Positions 18,206 to 27,883 of a stretch of DNA of 64,000 nt are shown here, one piece after another. Positions within the stretch are counted from its first letter, which is position 1. Each line of letters opens with the position of its first letter. Source of the stretch: G963663775 sp963663775 (GTDB taxonomy: Bacteria; Bacillota; Clostridia; Oscillospirales; Butyricicoccaceae); NCBI GenBank assembly GCA_963663775.1, contig OY760624.1, forward strand, positions 2,542,001 through 2,606,000, written 5' to 3'. Position numbers and translations under genes: made by a program. Under the pieces are notes generated by a model, which worked only from the letters and a program-made list of their open reading frames with translations, was not told the origin of the DNA and made no database searches.

Positions 18206-19529
18206 GAATTTTATCCTGATTCGAGAATGTAGTATATTGTCCAATCCACTGCAAATGTATGGTTCCTGTTGAGCCATGTCGATTTTTTGCAATGATGATT
18301 TCTGCTACATTCTTTTCTTCGCTTTCATCATTATAATAATCATCCCGATAAATAAACAGAACAATGTCCGCATCTTGCTCGATAGCACCTGACTCACGCA
18401 GGTCGGAAAGCATCGGGCGTTTATCTGCACGCTGCTCCGCTGCACGGGAAAGCTGCGACAAACAAATAACCGGCACATTCAGTTCCTTTGCCATGATTTT
18501 GAGCGAGCGAGAAATCTCTGCCACTTCCTGCGTGCGGTTGTCATTTCTTCTGCCGCCCGACTGCATCAGCTGCAAATAGTCAATAACAATCAATCCCAAT
18601 CCATCGCCCAAACGTCTGCATTTTGCCTTAATTTCCGCCACGGTGATGGCAGGATTATCCTCGACATAAATCCGTGTCTTCGCCAAGATATTGGATGCTT
18701 TTGCAATGCGCATCCAATCCTCGTCCTCTAAATTTCCGGTTTTGAGTTTTTGTGCTTCAATGAGGGCTTCATTTGCCAAAAAGCGAGATGCCAGCTGGTC
18801 CTTACTCATTTCCAATTGAAACACAACGACGTCTTTTTTTACAGATTTTGCTGCATTGAGCGCAATATTCAGCGCAAACGCCGTTTTACCCATACCGGGA
18901 CGTGCCGCCACCAAAATCAAATCGGATTTATTCAGACCGGTCAGCGCATGGTCCAAATCATGAAATCCGCTTGGGATGCCAGGCACCGTGCTGTCCGATT
19001 GGCTGAGTTCATTCAGCCGTTCGTATAAATCTACAATGACATTTTTAATGTGTGTCAAGCCTTTAATTTCACGTCCATGGCGTACATTGTAGATTTTTTG
19101 CTCCGCCAATTCTGCAATGTCGCCAGCGTTTCCTGCGCCTTCCATCGCCATGGTTTGGATTTCGCCTGCCACGCCTGCAATCGCCCGCAGCATGCTTTTA
19201 TCCCGCACAATGGCAGCATATTCTTTGACATTTGCCGCAGTCGGTGTCACTTCCATCAACTGCATCAGATAGGCTCGTCCACCGGCTTCATCGTATACGC
19301 CTTGTGCGCTGAGCTGTGCCAGCACAGTGACCGCATCAATTTTCATCGCACCGTTGAACATCGAATAGATGGTTTCAAAAATACGCTGATTTTCTTCCGC
19401 ATAGAAGTCATCTGGTCGCAGCTGCTCAATAACATCTGCAACGCAAACAGGATCAATCAGCATAGACCCAATCACTGCCTGTTCGGCTTCAATGCTTTGC
19501 GGCATCTGCCGCAACAGCAACTCATCCAT
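18198..19529 (-). CDS. dnaB: Replicative DNA helicase
   Basis: This 443-residue hexameric helicase unwinds DNA ahead of the replisome. The N-terminal collar begins MPQSIEAEQAVIGSMLIDP. The RecA-like C-terminal domain has Walker A ARPGMGKTAFAL, Walker B LIVIDYLQLM, and motif 4 with RESGAIEQDADIVLF. No intein interrupts it. It follows rplI, the classical Firmicute pairing, and overlaps tilS downstream. Confidence 0.98.
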   Translation of the reverse strand: MDELLLRQMPQSIEAEQAVIGSMLIDPVCVADVIEQLRPDDFYAEENQRIFETIYSMFNGAMKIDAVTVLAQLSAQGVYDEAGGRAYLMQLMEVTPTAANVKEYAAIVRDKSMLRAIAGVAGEIQTMAMEGAGNAGDIAELAEQKIYNVRHGREIKGLTHIKNVIVDLYERLNELSQSDSTVPGIPSGFHDLDHALTGLNKSDLILVAARPGMGKTAFALNIALNAAKSVKKDVVVFQLEMSKDQLASRFLANEALIEAQKLKTGNLEDEDWMRIAKASNILAKTRIYVEDNPAITVAEIKAKCRRLGDGLGLIVIDYLQLMQSGGRRNDNRTQEVAEISRSLKIMAKELNVPVICLSQLSRAAEQRADKRPMLSDLRESGAIEQDADIVLFIYRDDYYNDESEEKNVAEIIIAKNRHGSTGTIHLQWIGQYTTFSNQDKIHG

Positions 19530-19567
19530 GCGATTGCCCCCTTTCCTCTCAGGAAACCTTTTTTAAA

Positions 19568-20014
19568 TTATGCTTCAATCACCTTTACATGCACCGTGCC
19601 TGTAATTTCCGGATAGAGCTTTGCTTTCACATCATAGCTTCCAAATGCCTTGATTGCCTCTCCCAGCACCAGTTTGTGCTTATCGATTGCAATTTCATGC
19701 TGCTTTTTCAATTCTTCTGCAATTTCCTTTGCCGTAATAGCACCAAAGAGTCTGCCGCCGGTACCTGCCTTTGCACGCACCAAAACCTGTGCCGCTTCCA
19801 GCTTTTCCGCAATTGCATGTGCTTCCTGCTTATCCAATTCAATGCGGCGTGCGTTGGCTTCTTCCGCCTGCTTCATGGTATTGATATTATCTGCTGTTGC
19901 AGCGGTCGCCAATCCACGCGGCAGCAAAAAGTTCCGACCGTATCCATCGCTGACTTCAATCATTTGACCTTTTTTGCCCTGTCCCTTGACATCCTGCTTT
20001 AAAATAACTTTCAT
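19568..20014 (-). CDS. rplI: 50S ribosomal protein L9
   Basis: This 148-residue protein has the L9 N-terminal domain MKVILKQDVKGQGKKGQ followed by VSDGYGRNFLLPRGLA. A long connecting helix and a C-terminal RNA-binding domain follow. The ATG at 20014 has a strong AGGAGG; the open frame running to 20197 has no ribosome binding site. It lies between gdpP and dnaB, as is usual. Confidence 0.98.
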   Translation of the reverse strand: MKVILKQDVKGQGKKGQMIEVSDGYGRNFLLPRGLATAATADNINTMKQAEEANARRIELDKQEAHAIAEKLEAAQVLVRAKAGTGGRLFGAITAKEIAEELKKQHEIAIDKHKLVLGEAIKAFGSYDVKAKLYPEITGTVHVKVIEA

Positions 20015-20108
20015 GTTCTTCCTCCTATATACTACGCTTCTACACGCATGCGCTTTTGTTCTGCACGCTGTAACTTTCAGAAAAAATCTTGTTTTCGGAG
20101 CAATCTGC

Positions 20109-22097
20109 TCAGCCTTCGTATTCCTTGCTGTATTCTTTAATGGCAGCTGCAATGCGCTCTTCTGCTTCTTCGGGAGAGGTATTGACAAGCTGTGCACCGG
20201 CAGAAGACAAATTGCCGCCGCCGCCCAGCTTTTCCATCATAATCTGCACATTGACTTTGCCCAATGACCGCGCAGAGATAATCATATCTGCACCGTCGCG
20301 TATTGCCACCACGCTTGCACGCACACTCATGATATTCAGCAATTCATCCGCTGCCTGTGCCGCAATGATGCGGCTGGTTTGCACGCTGGAAACCGCCATA
20401 ACAATGCCATTGACCGAAGTATGTGCCGTGCTGATAATCTTCTGCCGTGCCATGTATTCGTCAAAGGTGCTTTGGAACAGCTTCTTAACTTCGGTCATCT
20501 CCGCACCGGCACGTTTGAGATATGCCGCCGCTTCAAAGGTGCGCACCCCTGCTTTCACCGAAAAGCCCTTGGTGTCTAAATAAATGCCCGCCAACATGCA
20601 TTCGGCTTCTTCCCGCAAAATCGTGCGGTTTGGCACCATATATTGCAGTAGTTCCGATACCAATTCACAGGTGGATGATGCGTAGGGTTCATGCAAATTG
20701 AGTGCGGAATTGTCAATATAGCTGGCGGCTCGGCGATGGTGGTCAATCACGGCAATCTTATTGATGGACTGCAGCAGCGGCGGGGATTCCACATAATCCG
20801 GTCGGTTGGTGTCCACCACAATCAGCAGTGTATTAAAATCACACATCACCATTGCTTCTTCAGGGCTGATGAAAACCCCTTTATACGCAGGCAATTCCTT
20901 CATTTTTTGCAGCAATTCCCCCGCAAGGGTGCGCTCTGCATCCAAAACGATGTGTACGGGTTTTTCATGATTTCTGGCGGCAAGTGCCATGCCAATTGCC
21001 GCACCAAAGGCATCCATGTCTCCGCTTGCGTGTCCCATCACCAGCACTTGAGAGGAATCCCGCATCAACTGACTTAATGCATTTGCAACCACACGGGATT
21101 TGACCTTGGTACTTTTTTCGATTTCCTTGGACAGCCCGCCAAAAAATTCAAACGCATACTTGTTTTTGATGACCGCTTGGTCACCGCCGCGGCTCAAAGA
21201 CATTTCCAATGCCAATGCAGCGTTGTTATAGTCTTCCGCAATCGTTGCCCCATCCTTGCCAATGCCAATGGATAAGGTCGCCGTGACGCCATCTCGGCTT
21301 TGGATGGTCTGCACCGCATCCAACACCGTAAACTTCTCGTCACACAGACGCTGTAAAATTTCCTCTGTTGTCACGAAAATATATTTGTCACGGTCGTATT
21401 TTCGCAGCAGAGCATCTGTGTTCTGCGTCCATTCGCTGATTTTGCGGTCAATCCCTGCCAAAAGCAACGATTTTTCGGTATCCGTTGCGTTTTTCGTCAA
21501 TTCTTCATAGTTGTCAATCGAAATAATGGAAACCACCGGTCTGGTGGACTCATATTGACGGCGCATCATGACCATTTCTGTGCAGGGCATAAAATACAGT
21601 ACCATCAGCGCATTTTTGTGCACTTCTGCACGGGTCAAATTGCCGAACACCTGAAAATACTGCTCGCCAATGCGTGCCTCCTCTGGATACTGCTTTTTTC
21701 CTTCCAGAAGCCAATGCACTTGAAATCCTTCCATCAGCTGCTGCAATCGCACTTGCGGCATACAGCCGGGCTGTCCTGTAATCTGCGTAAACTCCCCGTT
21801 GCACCATATGATTTCTCCCGTTTCTGCCAACGCAACGACAACCGGCATCGGAAATTCACTCAATTCCTTGCTGATTTCATCATTGAGAGAAATGGGGAGC
21901 GTGCTGATATATTGTGTCAGCGTACGCCGCCGTACTTGCTCATGCAGCATCCGTGTCGTATATAGCACCAAACAGAGCAAAACCCCTATCGCTGACAATC
22001 GTATTGAAAACTTGGCGCATGCCACCGAAAACACGAAGAATACTACATAAAACAACCCAAATCGTGGGTGAAGCCACTTATCTATCTTCCTGTCCAA
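20109..22097 (-). CDS. gdpP: Cyclic-di-AMP phosphodiesterase GdpP
   Basis: This protein (about 662 residues) degrades cyclic di-AMP, which controls potassium and osmotic balance in Firmicutes. Two N-terminal helices (about 15-55) precede a PAS-like domain, a degenerate GGDEF domain and a DHH-DHHA1 phosphodiesterase. DHH motifs are GHASGDMDAFGAA, VVDTNRPDYVE and VIDHHRR, and the DHHA1 motif is GGGGNLSSAGAQL. I place the start at the TTG at 22097 because GGGAGG lies 10 bases upstream. In-frame ATGs at 22121 and 22133 lack a comparable site. It heads the gdpP-rplI-dnaB block. Confidence 0.94.
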   Translation of the reverse strand: MDRKIDKWLHPRFGLFYVVFFVFSVACAKFSIRLSAIGVLLCLVLYTTRMLHEQVRRRTLTQYISTLPISLNDEISKELSEFPMPVVVALAETGEIIWCNGEFTQITGQPGCMPQVRLQQLMEGFQVHWLLEGKKQYPEEARIGEQYFQVFGNLTRAEVHKNALMVLYFMPCTEMVMMRRQYESTRPVVSIISIDNYEELTKNATDTEKSLLLAGIDRKISEWTQNTDALLRKYDRDKYIFVTTEEILQRLCDEKFTVLDAVQTIQSRDGVTATLSIGIGKDGATIAEDYNNAALALEMSLSRGGDQAVIKNKYAFEFFGGLSKEIEKSTKVKSRVVANALSQLMRDSSQVLVMGHASGDMDAFGAAIGMALAARNHEKPVHIVLDAERTLAGELLQKMKELPAYKGVFISPEEAMVMCDFNTLLIVVDTNRPDYVESPPLLQSINKIAVIDHHRRAASYIDNSALNLHEPYASSTCELVSELLQYMVPNRTILREEAECMLAGIYLDTKGFSVKAGVRTFEAAAYLKRAGAEMTEVKKLFQSTFDEYMARQKIISTAHTSVNGIVMAVSSVQTSRIIAAQAADELLNIMSVRASVVAIRDGADMIISARSLGKVNVQIMMEKLGGGGNLSSAGAQLVNTSPEEAEERIAAAIKEYSKEYEG

Positions 22098-22135
22098 TTT
22101 GAAATCGCCTCCCCCATGCATAGATGCACTCATAT

Positions 22136-22164
22136 AGTATAGCAAAATGCTTCTGCAAAGTAAA
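22136..22164 (-). promoter_or_regulatory. Promoter of gdpP
   Basis: On the minus strand TTTACT (22164-22159) and TATACT (22141-22136) are 17 bases apart. They sit directly after the rib-operon terminator and about 40 bases before the gdpP TTG start. Confidence 0.6.
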
Positions 22165-22173
22165 CCAAACCGT

Positions 22174-22213
22174 CAAAAAAAACGGAACAGTCTTCATAAA
22201 AAACTGTTCCGTT
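22174..22213 (-). terminator. Terminator of the riboflavin operon
   Basis: A perfect 11-bp stem (arm AACGGAACAGT, 22181-22191 with 22203-22213) is followed on the minus strand by eight T residues. It lies 13 bases after the ribH stop. Confidence 0.92.
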
Positions 22214-22225
22214 CCCTATACAATC

Positions 22226-22687
22226 TTACATTTGGCGAAGCAGGTCTACCATTTCAATCGCCCCCAGTGCCACATCTGCACCCTTGTTGCCCGCTTTCGT
22301 ACCCGCACGCTCAATCGCCTGCTCAATGGTATCGGTTGTCAGCACGCCGAACATGACCGGAATGCCGCTCGCAAGCGAAACCTGCGCAATGCCCTTGGAA
22401 ACCTCTCCGCAGACATAGTCATAATGCGAGGTAGAGCCTCGAATGACCGCACCCACACAGATAACGGCATCATATTTCTTTGACTGCGCCATTTTCTGTG
22501 CGGCAAGCGGAATTTCAAATGCGCCCGGCACCCAAGCTGTCGTAATGTCGGTTTCCTCCGCACCATGACGAATTAAGGTGTCCATTGCCCCCGACAACAG
22601 CTTGCTGACGATAAATTCATTGAATCTTGCCGCCACGATTCCAATGCGCATCCCTTGCGCCAACAGTTTTCCTTCTACCAGATTCAT
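22226..22687 (-). CDS. ribH: 6,7-dimethyl-8-ribityllumazine synthase
   Basis: This 153-residue enzyme condenses the butanone phosphate from RibB with the ribityl-pyrimidine to give lumazine. Family segments are GIVAARFNEFIVSKLL, WVPGAFEIPLAAQ, CVGAVIRGSTSHYDYV and FGVLTTDTIEQAIERAG, with the catalytic histidine in the RGSTSHYD region. It normally assembles as an icosahedral or pentameric shell. It is the last gene of ribD-ribE-ribBA-ribH. Confidence 0.97.
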   Translation of the reverse strand: MNLVEGKLLAQGMRIGIVAARFNEFIVSKLLSGAMDTLIRHGAEETDITTAWVPGAFEIPLAAQKMAQSKKYDAVICVGAVIRGSTSHYDYVCGEVSKGIAQVSLASGIPVMFGVLTTDTIEQAIERAGTKAGNKGADVALGAIEMVDLLRQM

Positions 22688-22712
22688 GATTTTTTCTCCT
22701 TTTCATTGGTTA

Positions 22713-23927
22713 TTACGCTTTTGATGTATCTTCCAAGTGATTGAACAAATGCCCCATGCGAACCTTTTTGGTTTTCAGATAAAACGCATCGTCTTCGTGT
22801 GCTTCCATTTCAATCGGCACTCGCTCAACAATTTTCACGCCAAAGCCGTCCAGTCCATATACTTTTTCCGGATTATTGGTCAACAGCCGCAGTTCCTTAA
22901 CGCCCAAATCCTGCAAAATCTGCGCACCAATCCAATATTCCCGCAAATCCGCCGCAAATCCAAGCTTGATATTAGCATCCACCGTATCCCAGCCTTGCTC
23001 CTGCAGTTCATATGCCTTGAGCTTGTTAATCAAGCCAATGCCACGACCCTCTTGACGCATGTATAAAAGAATACCGCGTCCTTCTCGTTCAATCTGCCGC
23101 ATTGCCGCCTCTAACTGCTTGCCGCAATCACAGCGGCGTGAGCCGAACACATCCCCTGTCAGGCATTCCGAATGCACACGGCACAAAACGCCTGTGCCAT
23201 CCCCAATATCGCCCTTGACCAGTGCCACATGATGCTCTCCCGTCAAATCATTGACGAAACCACTGATTTTGAACACGCCATATTCTGTCGGCATATTGGC
23301 ATTTGCCGCACGCACCACATGCTTATCATTGCGGCGACAATAATCCTGCAAGGCACGAATGGTGATAAACGTCATATCATGCTGTTTTGCAAGCGCTGCC
23401 AGCTGTTCGCTGTGCATCATCGTGCCATCTTCCGCCATGATTTCACAGCACAGACCGCACTGCTGTAATCCTGCCAGTCGGCATAAATCCACGGTCGCTT
23501 CTGTATGCCCATTTCGTGTCAGCACTCCGCCGTGCTTTGCCACAAGGGGAAACATATGCCCCGGACGGCGAAAATCATTTGGATTATTGGAAGTAGCGCA
23601 CTGCACTGCAGTGATAGAACGCTCGACGGCAGAAATGCCCGTGGTTGTAGAAACATGGTCAATGGACACTGTGAATGCTGTTTCATGATTATCGGTGTTC
23701 AAATCCACCATCTGCGGCAACAGCAATGCCTGCGCATGCGCTTCACTCATTGGCATGCAAATCAAGCCCTTTCCATGGGTCGCCATGAAGTTCACATTTT
23801 CCGGCGTTGCAAATTCTGCCGCACAAATAAAATCGCCTTCATTTTCACGGTCTGCATCATCCGTTACCAGAATAATTTTTCCGGCACGCAAATCTGCAAT
23901 CGCTTGTTCTATCGTATGATATTCCAT
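22713..23927 (-). CDS. ribBA: Bifunctional DHBP synthase / GTP cyclohydrolase II
   Basis: This 404-residue fusion supplies both riboflavin precursors. The N-terminal DHBP synthase half has DDADRENEGDFICAAEFAT. The C-terminal GTP cyclohydrolase II half has the zinc motif CLTGDVFGSRRCDCG and the substrate segment MRQEGRGIGLINKL. Both active sites look complete. A GGGAGGG ribosome binding site precedes the ATG. It lies between ribE and ribH. Confidence 0.97.
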   Translation of the reverse strand: MEYHTIEQAIADLRAGKIILVTDDADRENEGDFICAAEFATPENVNFMATHGKGLICMPMSEAHAQALLLPQMVDLNTDNHETAFTVSIDHVSTTTGISAVERSITAVQCATSNNPNDFRRPGHMFPLVAKHGGVLTRNGHTEATVDLCRLAGLQQCGLCCEIMAEDGTMMHSEQLAALAKQHDMTFITIRALQDYCRRNDKHVVRAANANMPTEYGVFKISGFVNDLTGEHHVALVKGDIGDGTGVLCRVHSECLTGDVFGSRRCDCGKQLEAAMRQIEREGRGILLYMRQEGRGIGLINKLKAYELQEQGWDTVDANIKLGFAADLREYWIGAQILQDLGVKELRLLTNNPEKVYGLDGFGVKIVERVPIEMEAHEDDAFYLKTKKVRMGHLFNHLEDTSKA

Positions 23928-23940
23928 ATATATTCCCTCC

Positions 23941-24576
23941 CTAAAATCCGCAGCGCTGCAGCAGCTCCATGCTCAAACCACCGCTCTGTGTTGGTTGTTC
24001 CTTGGGCTGCAGCAATCGCTGTACATATTTTGCAACCACGTCATTTTCCAAATTGACCACATCGCCTGCCTGTTTTTCCAGCAAAATCGTCTGTCCGCCG
24101 GTATGCGGAATGATGGATACCGAAAAGGTGTCGGCTGTCACCTCCGCAACCGTCAAACTAATGCCGTCAATCGCAATAGAGCCTTTTTGCACAATCAGCG
24201 ACAAAATCTCCTGCGGGGTTTGCACCTGAACCCAAACGGCGTTGCCTTCCCGCCGCACCGACGCAATTTTTCCGATGCCATCAATATGCCCGCTGACGAT
24301 ATGTCCGCCAAATCGTCCATCCGCCGCCATGGCACGCTCTAAATTGACTCGACTGCCCGTGTGCAGTTGTCCTAAGCTGCTGCGGCGCAATGTTTCTGCC
24401 ATGACATCCGCCGTGAAGCTATTCGGTGTCATCTGTGTCACAGTTAGGCAAACCCCATTGACCGCAATGCTGTCCCCAAGGTTCGTATCCGCAAGCACAG
24501 TTTTCGCCGCAATTTCCAATCTGCCGGGCTGTGCCTGCCGCACTGCGCCGATTTCCTCAATGATTCCCGTGAACAT
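23941..24576 (-). CDS. ribE: Riboflavin synthase, alpha subunit
   Basis: This enzyme (211 residues) dismutates two lumazines to riboflavin. It consists of two repeated lumazine-binding barrels. The N-terminal MFTGIIEEIGAV is diagnostic, and each repeat has a GDSIAVNGVCLTV or GSIAIDGISLTV segment. I chose the ATG at 24576, seven bases after GGAGG, rather than the ATG two codons earlier, which nearly touches it. It overlaps the ribD 3' end by 20 bases, suggesting translational coupling. Confidence 0.96.
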   Translation of the reverse strand: MFTGIIEEIGAVRQAQPGRLEIAAKTVLADTNLGDSIAVNGVCLTVTQMTPNSFTADVMAETLRRSSLGQLHTGSRVNLERAMAADGRFGGHIVSGHIDGIGKIASVRREGNAVWVQVQTPQEILSLIVQKGSIAIDGISLTVAEVTADTFSVSIIPHTGGQTILLEKQAGDVVNLENDVVAKYVQRLLQPKEQPTQSGGLSMELLQRCGF

Positions 24577-25672
24577 CCGCATCCCTCCGCTTCATCTCAT
24601 ATTCCAGCAGAATATCTTCCGAAAGCACCGTAATAGTAGGTTTTGACAACAGAAATGCCTGCTCCGGCAAGGCAATTCCTGCGCCGCCGACCGGTGTTTT
24701 CGCCTGCGCACCGCCAAAAATCTTGGGCGCCAGATACACATACAGCTTTTGCGCCAACTGCTGCTCCAGCAAACTAAAGTGCAGCTCGCCGCCGCCTTCT
24801 ACCAACACGCTGTCGATGCCTCTTTTCCCAAGCACTTGGAACAACTCCCGCAAGTCCACCCGCCCGTCTTGGCTGGGCAGCTGCAACACCTCGGCTCCCG
24901 TTTGTTCCAGCAACGCTTTTCGTTCGGGTTCCGCTTGCGCACATACAATCAGCGTGGGAATTTCGTTTGCAGTCCTGCACAGCGCACTCTCCACTGGAGT
25001 ACGCAGCTGACTGTCACAAATGATGCGAAGGGGATTCACGCCGCCCTCCAATCTGCAATTGAGCATGGGGTCATCTGCCAGCACCGTGCCGATGCCCACT
25101 ATAATACCACTATAACGATGCCGCAGGGTTTGCACATGGGCACGTGCCGTCTCGCCGGTAATCCATTTTGACGCACCGCTCACCGTTGCAATTTTTCCAT
25201 CCGCTGTCATAGCATATTTGAGTGCCACATATGGAAAGCCGGTTGTAATATAGTGAAAAAACACCGCATTGATGGCATCACATTCCGCACGCAGAACATC
25301 TTCTTGCACGAGAATACCCGCTTCCCGCAACTGTCGCACACCCTTACCTGCAACCTTCGGATTGACATCCCTTGACCCAATCAAAACCTTTGCAATGCCA
25401 GCTTCGATAATCGCTTCTGTGCAAGGCGGTGTCCGCCCATAGTGACAGCAGGGTTCGAGGGTAACATACATCGTTGCACCGCAGGGGTCTTGTACGCAGG
25501 ATGCCAAGGCATTGCGCTCTGCATGCAGACCGCCGCATCGCTCGTGGAAACCTTCTCCAATGATTTGCCCATCCTTGACAATCACCGCCCCAACCATCGG
25601 ATTGGGACACGTATACCCGATGCCGTTTTCCGCCAGCGCAATTGCTCTGCGCATATATTGTTCCTCTTCCAT
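24557..25672 (-). CDS. ribD: Bifunctional pyrimidine deaminase/reductase RibD
   Basis: This 371-residue fusion carries out the second and third steps of riboflavin synthesis. The deaminase domain has the zinc motifs HAERNAL and TLEPCCHYGRTPPC. The reductase domain follows from about residue 145, with KYAMTADGKIATVSGASKWI and VEGGGELHFSLLE. It is the first gene of the operon. The FMN riboswitch with its terminator lies directly upstream, so FMN should repress it. Confidence 0.97.
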   Translation of the reverse strand: MEEEQYMRRAIALAENGIGYTCPNPMVGAVIVKDGQIIGEGFHERCGGLHAERNALASCVQDPCGATMYVTLEPCCHYGRTPPCTEAIIEAGIAKVLIGSRDVNPKVAGKGVRQLREAGILVQEDVLRAECDAINAVFFHYITTGFPYVALKYAMTADGKIATVSGASKWITGETARAHVQTLRHRYSGIIVGIGTVLADDPMLNCRLEGGVNPLRIICDSQLRTPVESALCRTANEIPTLIVCAQAEPERKALLEQTGAEVLQLPSQDGRVDLRELFQVLGKRGIDSVLVEGGGELHFSLLEQQLAQKLYVYLAPKIFGGAQAKTPVGGAGIALPEQAFLLSKPTITVLSEDILLEYEMKRRDADVHGNH

Positions 25673-25715
25673 GTGTTATCGCCCCCTCTCTCTTTATCAT
25701 CCATTTATTATGATG

Positions 25716-25749
25716 CAAAAAAGCCTTGAAATAAAAATATTTCAAGGCT
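25716..25749 (-). terminator. Riboswitch-controlled terminator before ribD
   Basis: On the minus strand AGCCTTGAAAT and ATTTCAAGGCT form a perfect 11-bp stem with a short A/T loop, followed by six T residues. It lies between the FMN aptamer and ribD, so it is very likely the transcription-termination expression platform. Confidence 0.9.
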
Positions 25750-25802
25750 AAATGTTGCAAAGCAAAACAACAAAGCTTACTGCAAGCTTTTTGCTCTATG
25801 CC

Positions 25803-25915
25803 AATCTTCTCTCATCCAGACTATACTGTCGGCTTCGGAATTTCACCGAATCATGCCTTACGGCTCGCGGGCTTTACCGCCGGTAGGGAATTACACCCTG
25901 CCCTGAAGACTCTTA
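25803..25915 (-). promoter_or_regulatory. FMN riboswitch (RFN element)
   Basis: The minus strand carries the RFN core in order: GTCTTCAGGGCAGGGTG, AATTCCCTACCGGCGGTA, GCCCGCGAGCC, GATTCGGTGAAATTCCGAA, GCCGACAGTATAGTCTGGAT and GAGAGAAGAT. These match the conserved FMN-aptamer segments closely. It lies upstream of ribD with a terminator between, consistent with FMN-induced premature termination of ribD-ribE-ribBA-ribH. An AAAGCTT/AAGCTTT inverted repeat (25772-25790) lies between aptamer and terminator and may join the switch. Confidence 0.97.
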
Positions 25916-25957
25916 TTGATTCAATTGTAACTACCATTCCTGCGAATGATTGATGTC

Positions 25958-25986
25958 ATTATAGCATGTCCCACTAGGTTTTGCAA
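25958..25986 (-). promoter_or_regulatory. Promoter of the riboflavin operon
   Basis: On the minus strand TTGCAA (25986-25981) and TATAAT (25963-25958) are separated by 17 bases, about 40 bases before the FMN aptamer. Confidence 0.8.
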
Positions 25987-25995
25987 CCACTGTTT

Positions 25996-27738
25996 TTATC
26001 GTTTTGCATTTCGCTTGCTGAGAATATCCGCCACCTTGGACGCAATCTTCGCCCGTATCGAATCGTTCAGCTCTCGCTTGGGCAGCGGTCTGGTTTCCAC
26101 TTGTGCGGTATCGTCATCCACAACTCGTCTGCCGCCGCGATTGCCGCCACGTGATCTTGCGCCACCCTGCGGCTTCCTTCTGCCGGGTTCTGCTGTGCGA
26201 GATGGTACTTTTTCCGGCTGCACTTTGACTTCTTTTTTGCCCGCAGTCACCTTTTCTGCAATATCTGCTGTTGGGCGTGCTTCTGCCCCAGAATGTGCCT
26301 GTGTCATTTGCTGTTCAGCGGATTTTCTGCGTGGTCTTCTTCTGTTTTTCGGCGCAGCAGCATCTTGTGCCGTTGTCCCTGCTGGTTCTGTCACCGTATG
26401 CTCGGTTTTCTTGGGCAAATTTTCATGTTTTTGGTCACGCCTTGGTTTTTCTGCACTTTGCGCCGTGTTTCTGGATTCTTTTTTCGCCTCTGGTGCAGCG
26501 TGCTTCGCTGATTGTCTTCCCTGCCGTTTTGCGCCATCCTGTTTGGGGCGCTGATTTTGTGCTTGGCGTGGCTTTGGCTCTGGCGGTGCGGCTTTTTCTC
26601 CCGTCATCGGATACGGATGCTCCTCCACCTCTTCCAGACGCTTCTCTGTCAATTCTTCAATATCAATCAGATAACTGGTCTGTCCTTCGTCGCAAAAAGA
26701 AATTGCTGTGCCTTCCATACCGGCACGTCCGGTGCGCCCGATGCGATGCACATAGGTTTCTGGTACTTCGGGCAGGTCAAAGTTGATGACAAACGGCAAG
26801 CCGCTGATGTCGATGCCACGTGCCGCAATATCGGTTGCAACCAAAGCACAAATTTTATCCGTCTTAAAGTCAGACAATGCACGCTGCCGTGCACCCTGTG
26901 ACTTGTCCCCATGAATTGCCGCCGCAGAAATGCCAATGCGGTTCAAATCCCTTGCCACACGGTCAGCGCCGTATTTGGTGCGTGTAAACACCAAGGTCTG
27001 CTGCTGCCCGTTTTCACGAATCACATGCGCCAAAAGTGCACGCTTGTTGCAGCGGTCTACCATATACACCTGCTGGCGAATCTTTTCCACGGTGGTTGCC
27101 GCAGGTGTCACTGCCACATGAATCGGGTCTGTCAGCAGATGGTCCGCCAACTGCTGAATTTCTCGTGGCATGGTTGCAGAAAACAGCAGCGTCTGCCGTT
27201 TCTCCGGCAAAAGCTTCACGATGCGCTTGACATCCGGAAAAAATCCCATATCCAGCATGCGGTCGGCTTCATCCAACACGAAGCATTCGATTTCTTTGAG
27301 GGAAATATAATTTTGCCCAATCAAGTCCCACAAGCGTCCCGGCGTTGCAATCAAAATGTCCACGCCCTTTTGCAGCTTTTGCACCTGCGGATTTTGGGAC
27401 ACACCGCCAAAGATCACCGCACTGCGCAGTCCCGTATATTTGGCATAAGACACGAAACTCTCTTGAATTTGCAGTGCCAGCTCACGGGTGGGCGTTAGCA
27501 CCAGCGCACGAATATGGCGGCTTGCGGTTTGCTTTTCCCGTGGGGTTTCCAGTCTTTGCAGAATAGGCAGAGCGAAAGCTGCCGTTTTTCCCGTGCCTGT
27601 TTGTGCAAGACCCAGCACATCACGACCCGCTAAAACGGGCGGGATTGCCTGCTCCTGAATGGGGGTTGGTTCTTGATAGCCAATATCACCCAATGCACGC
27701 AATAATTCCTGATTTAATTGAAGCTGTTCAAATCTCAT
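25996..27738 (-). CDS. DEAD-box ATP-dependent RNA helicase
   Basis: This 580-residue RNA helicase has the full motif set: Q motif GYQEPTPIQEQAIP, AQTGTGKT, PTRELALQ, DEADRMLD, SAT, RGIDI and HRIGRTGR. After the two RecA domains (about 1-370) comes a roughly 200-residue low-complexity tail rich in K, R, P, E and A, with a GGARSRGGNRGGRR segment for RNA contact. It resembles RhlE/CshA-type helicases of mRNA decay or ribosome assembly. The ATG at 27738 has AAGGAG upstream; the frame to 27792 is an extension without a ribosome binding site. Confidence 0.94.
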   Translation of the reverse strand: MRFEQLQLNQELLRALGDIGYQEPTPIQEQAIPPVLAGRDVLGLAQTGTGKTAAFALPILQRLETPREKQTASRHIRALVLTPTRELALQIQESFVSYAKYTGLRSAVIFGGVSQNPQVQKLQKGVDILIATPGRLWDLIGQNYISLKEIECFVLDEADRMLDMGFFPDVKRIVKLLPEKRQTLLFSATMPREIQQLADHLLTDPIHVAVTPAATTVEKIRQQVYMVDRCNKRALLAHVIRENGQQQTLVFTRTKYGADRVARDLNRIGISAAAIHGDKSQGARQRALSDFKTDKICALVATDIAARGIDISGLPFVINFDLPEVPETYVHRIGRTGRAGMEGTAISFCDEGQTSYLIDIEELTEKRLEEVEEHPYPMTGEKAAPPEPKPRQAQNQRPKQDGAKRQGRQSAKHAAPEAKKESRNTAQSAEKPRRDQKHENLPKKTEHTVTEPAGTTAQDAAAPKNRRRPRRKSAEQQMTQAHSGAEARPTADIAEKVTAGKKEVKVQPEKVPSRTAEPGRRKPQGGARSRGGNRGGRRVVDDDTAQVETRPLPKRELNDSIRAKIASKVADILSKRNAKR

Positions 27739-27883
27739 AGTTTCTCCTTCTGAAATCACCTTGGCGCAACAAGAAAAACAGCAGTGTTTCAAACATCTCT
27801 GCTGGTCGCTCTGTCCGCTCTATCACGAAAAGCATTCTGTAGTAATACAAGGTGATAAAACAATTGTTCTGTATGGTTTTGTT

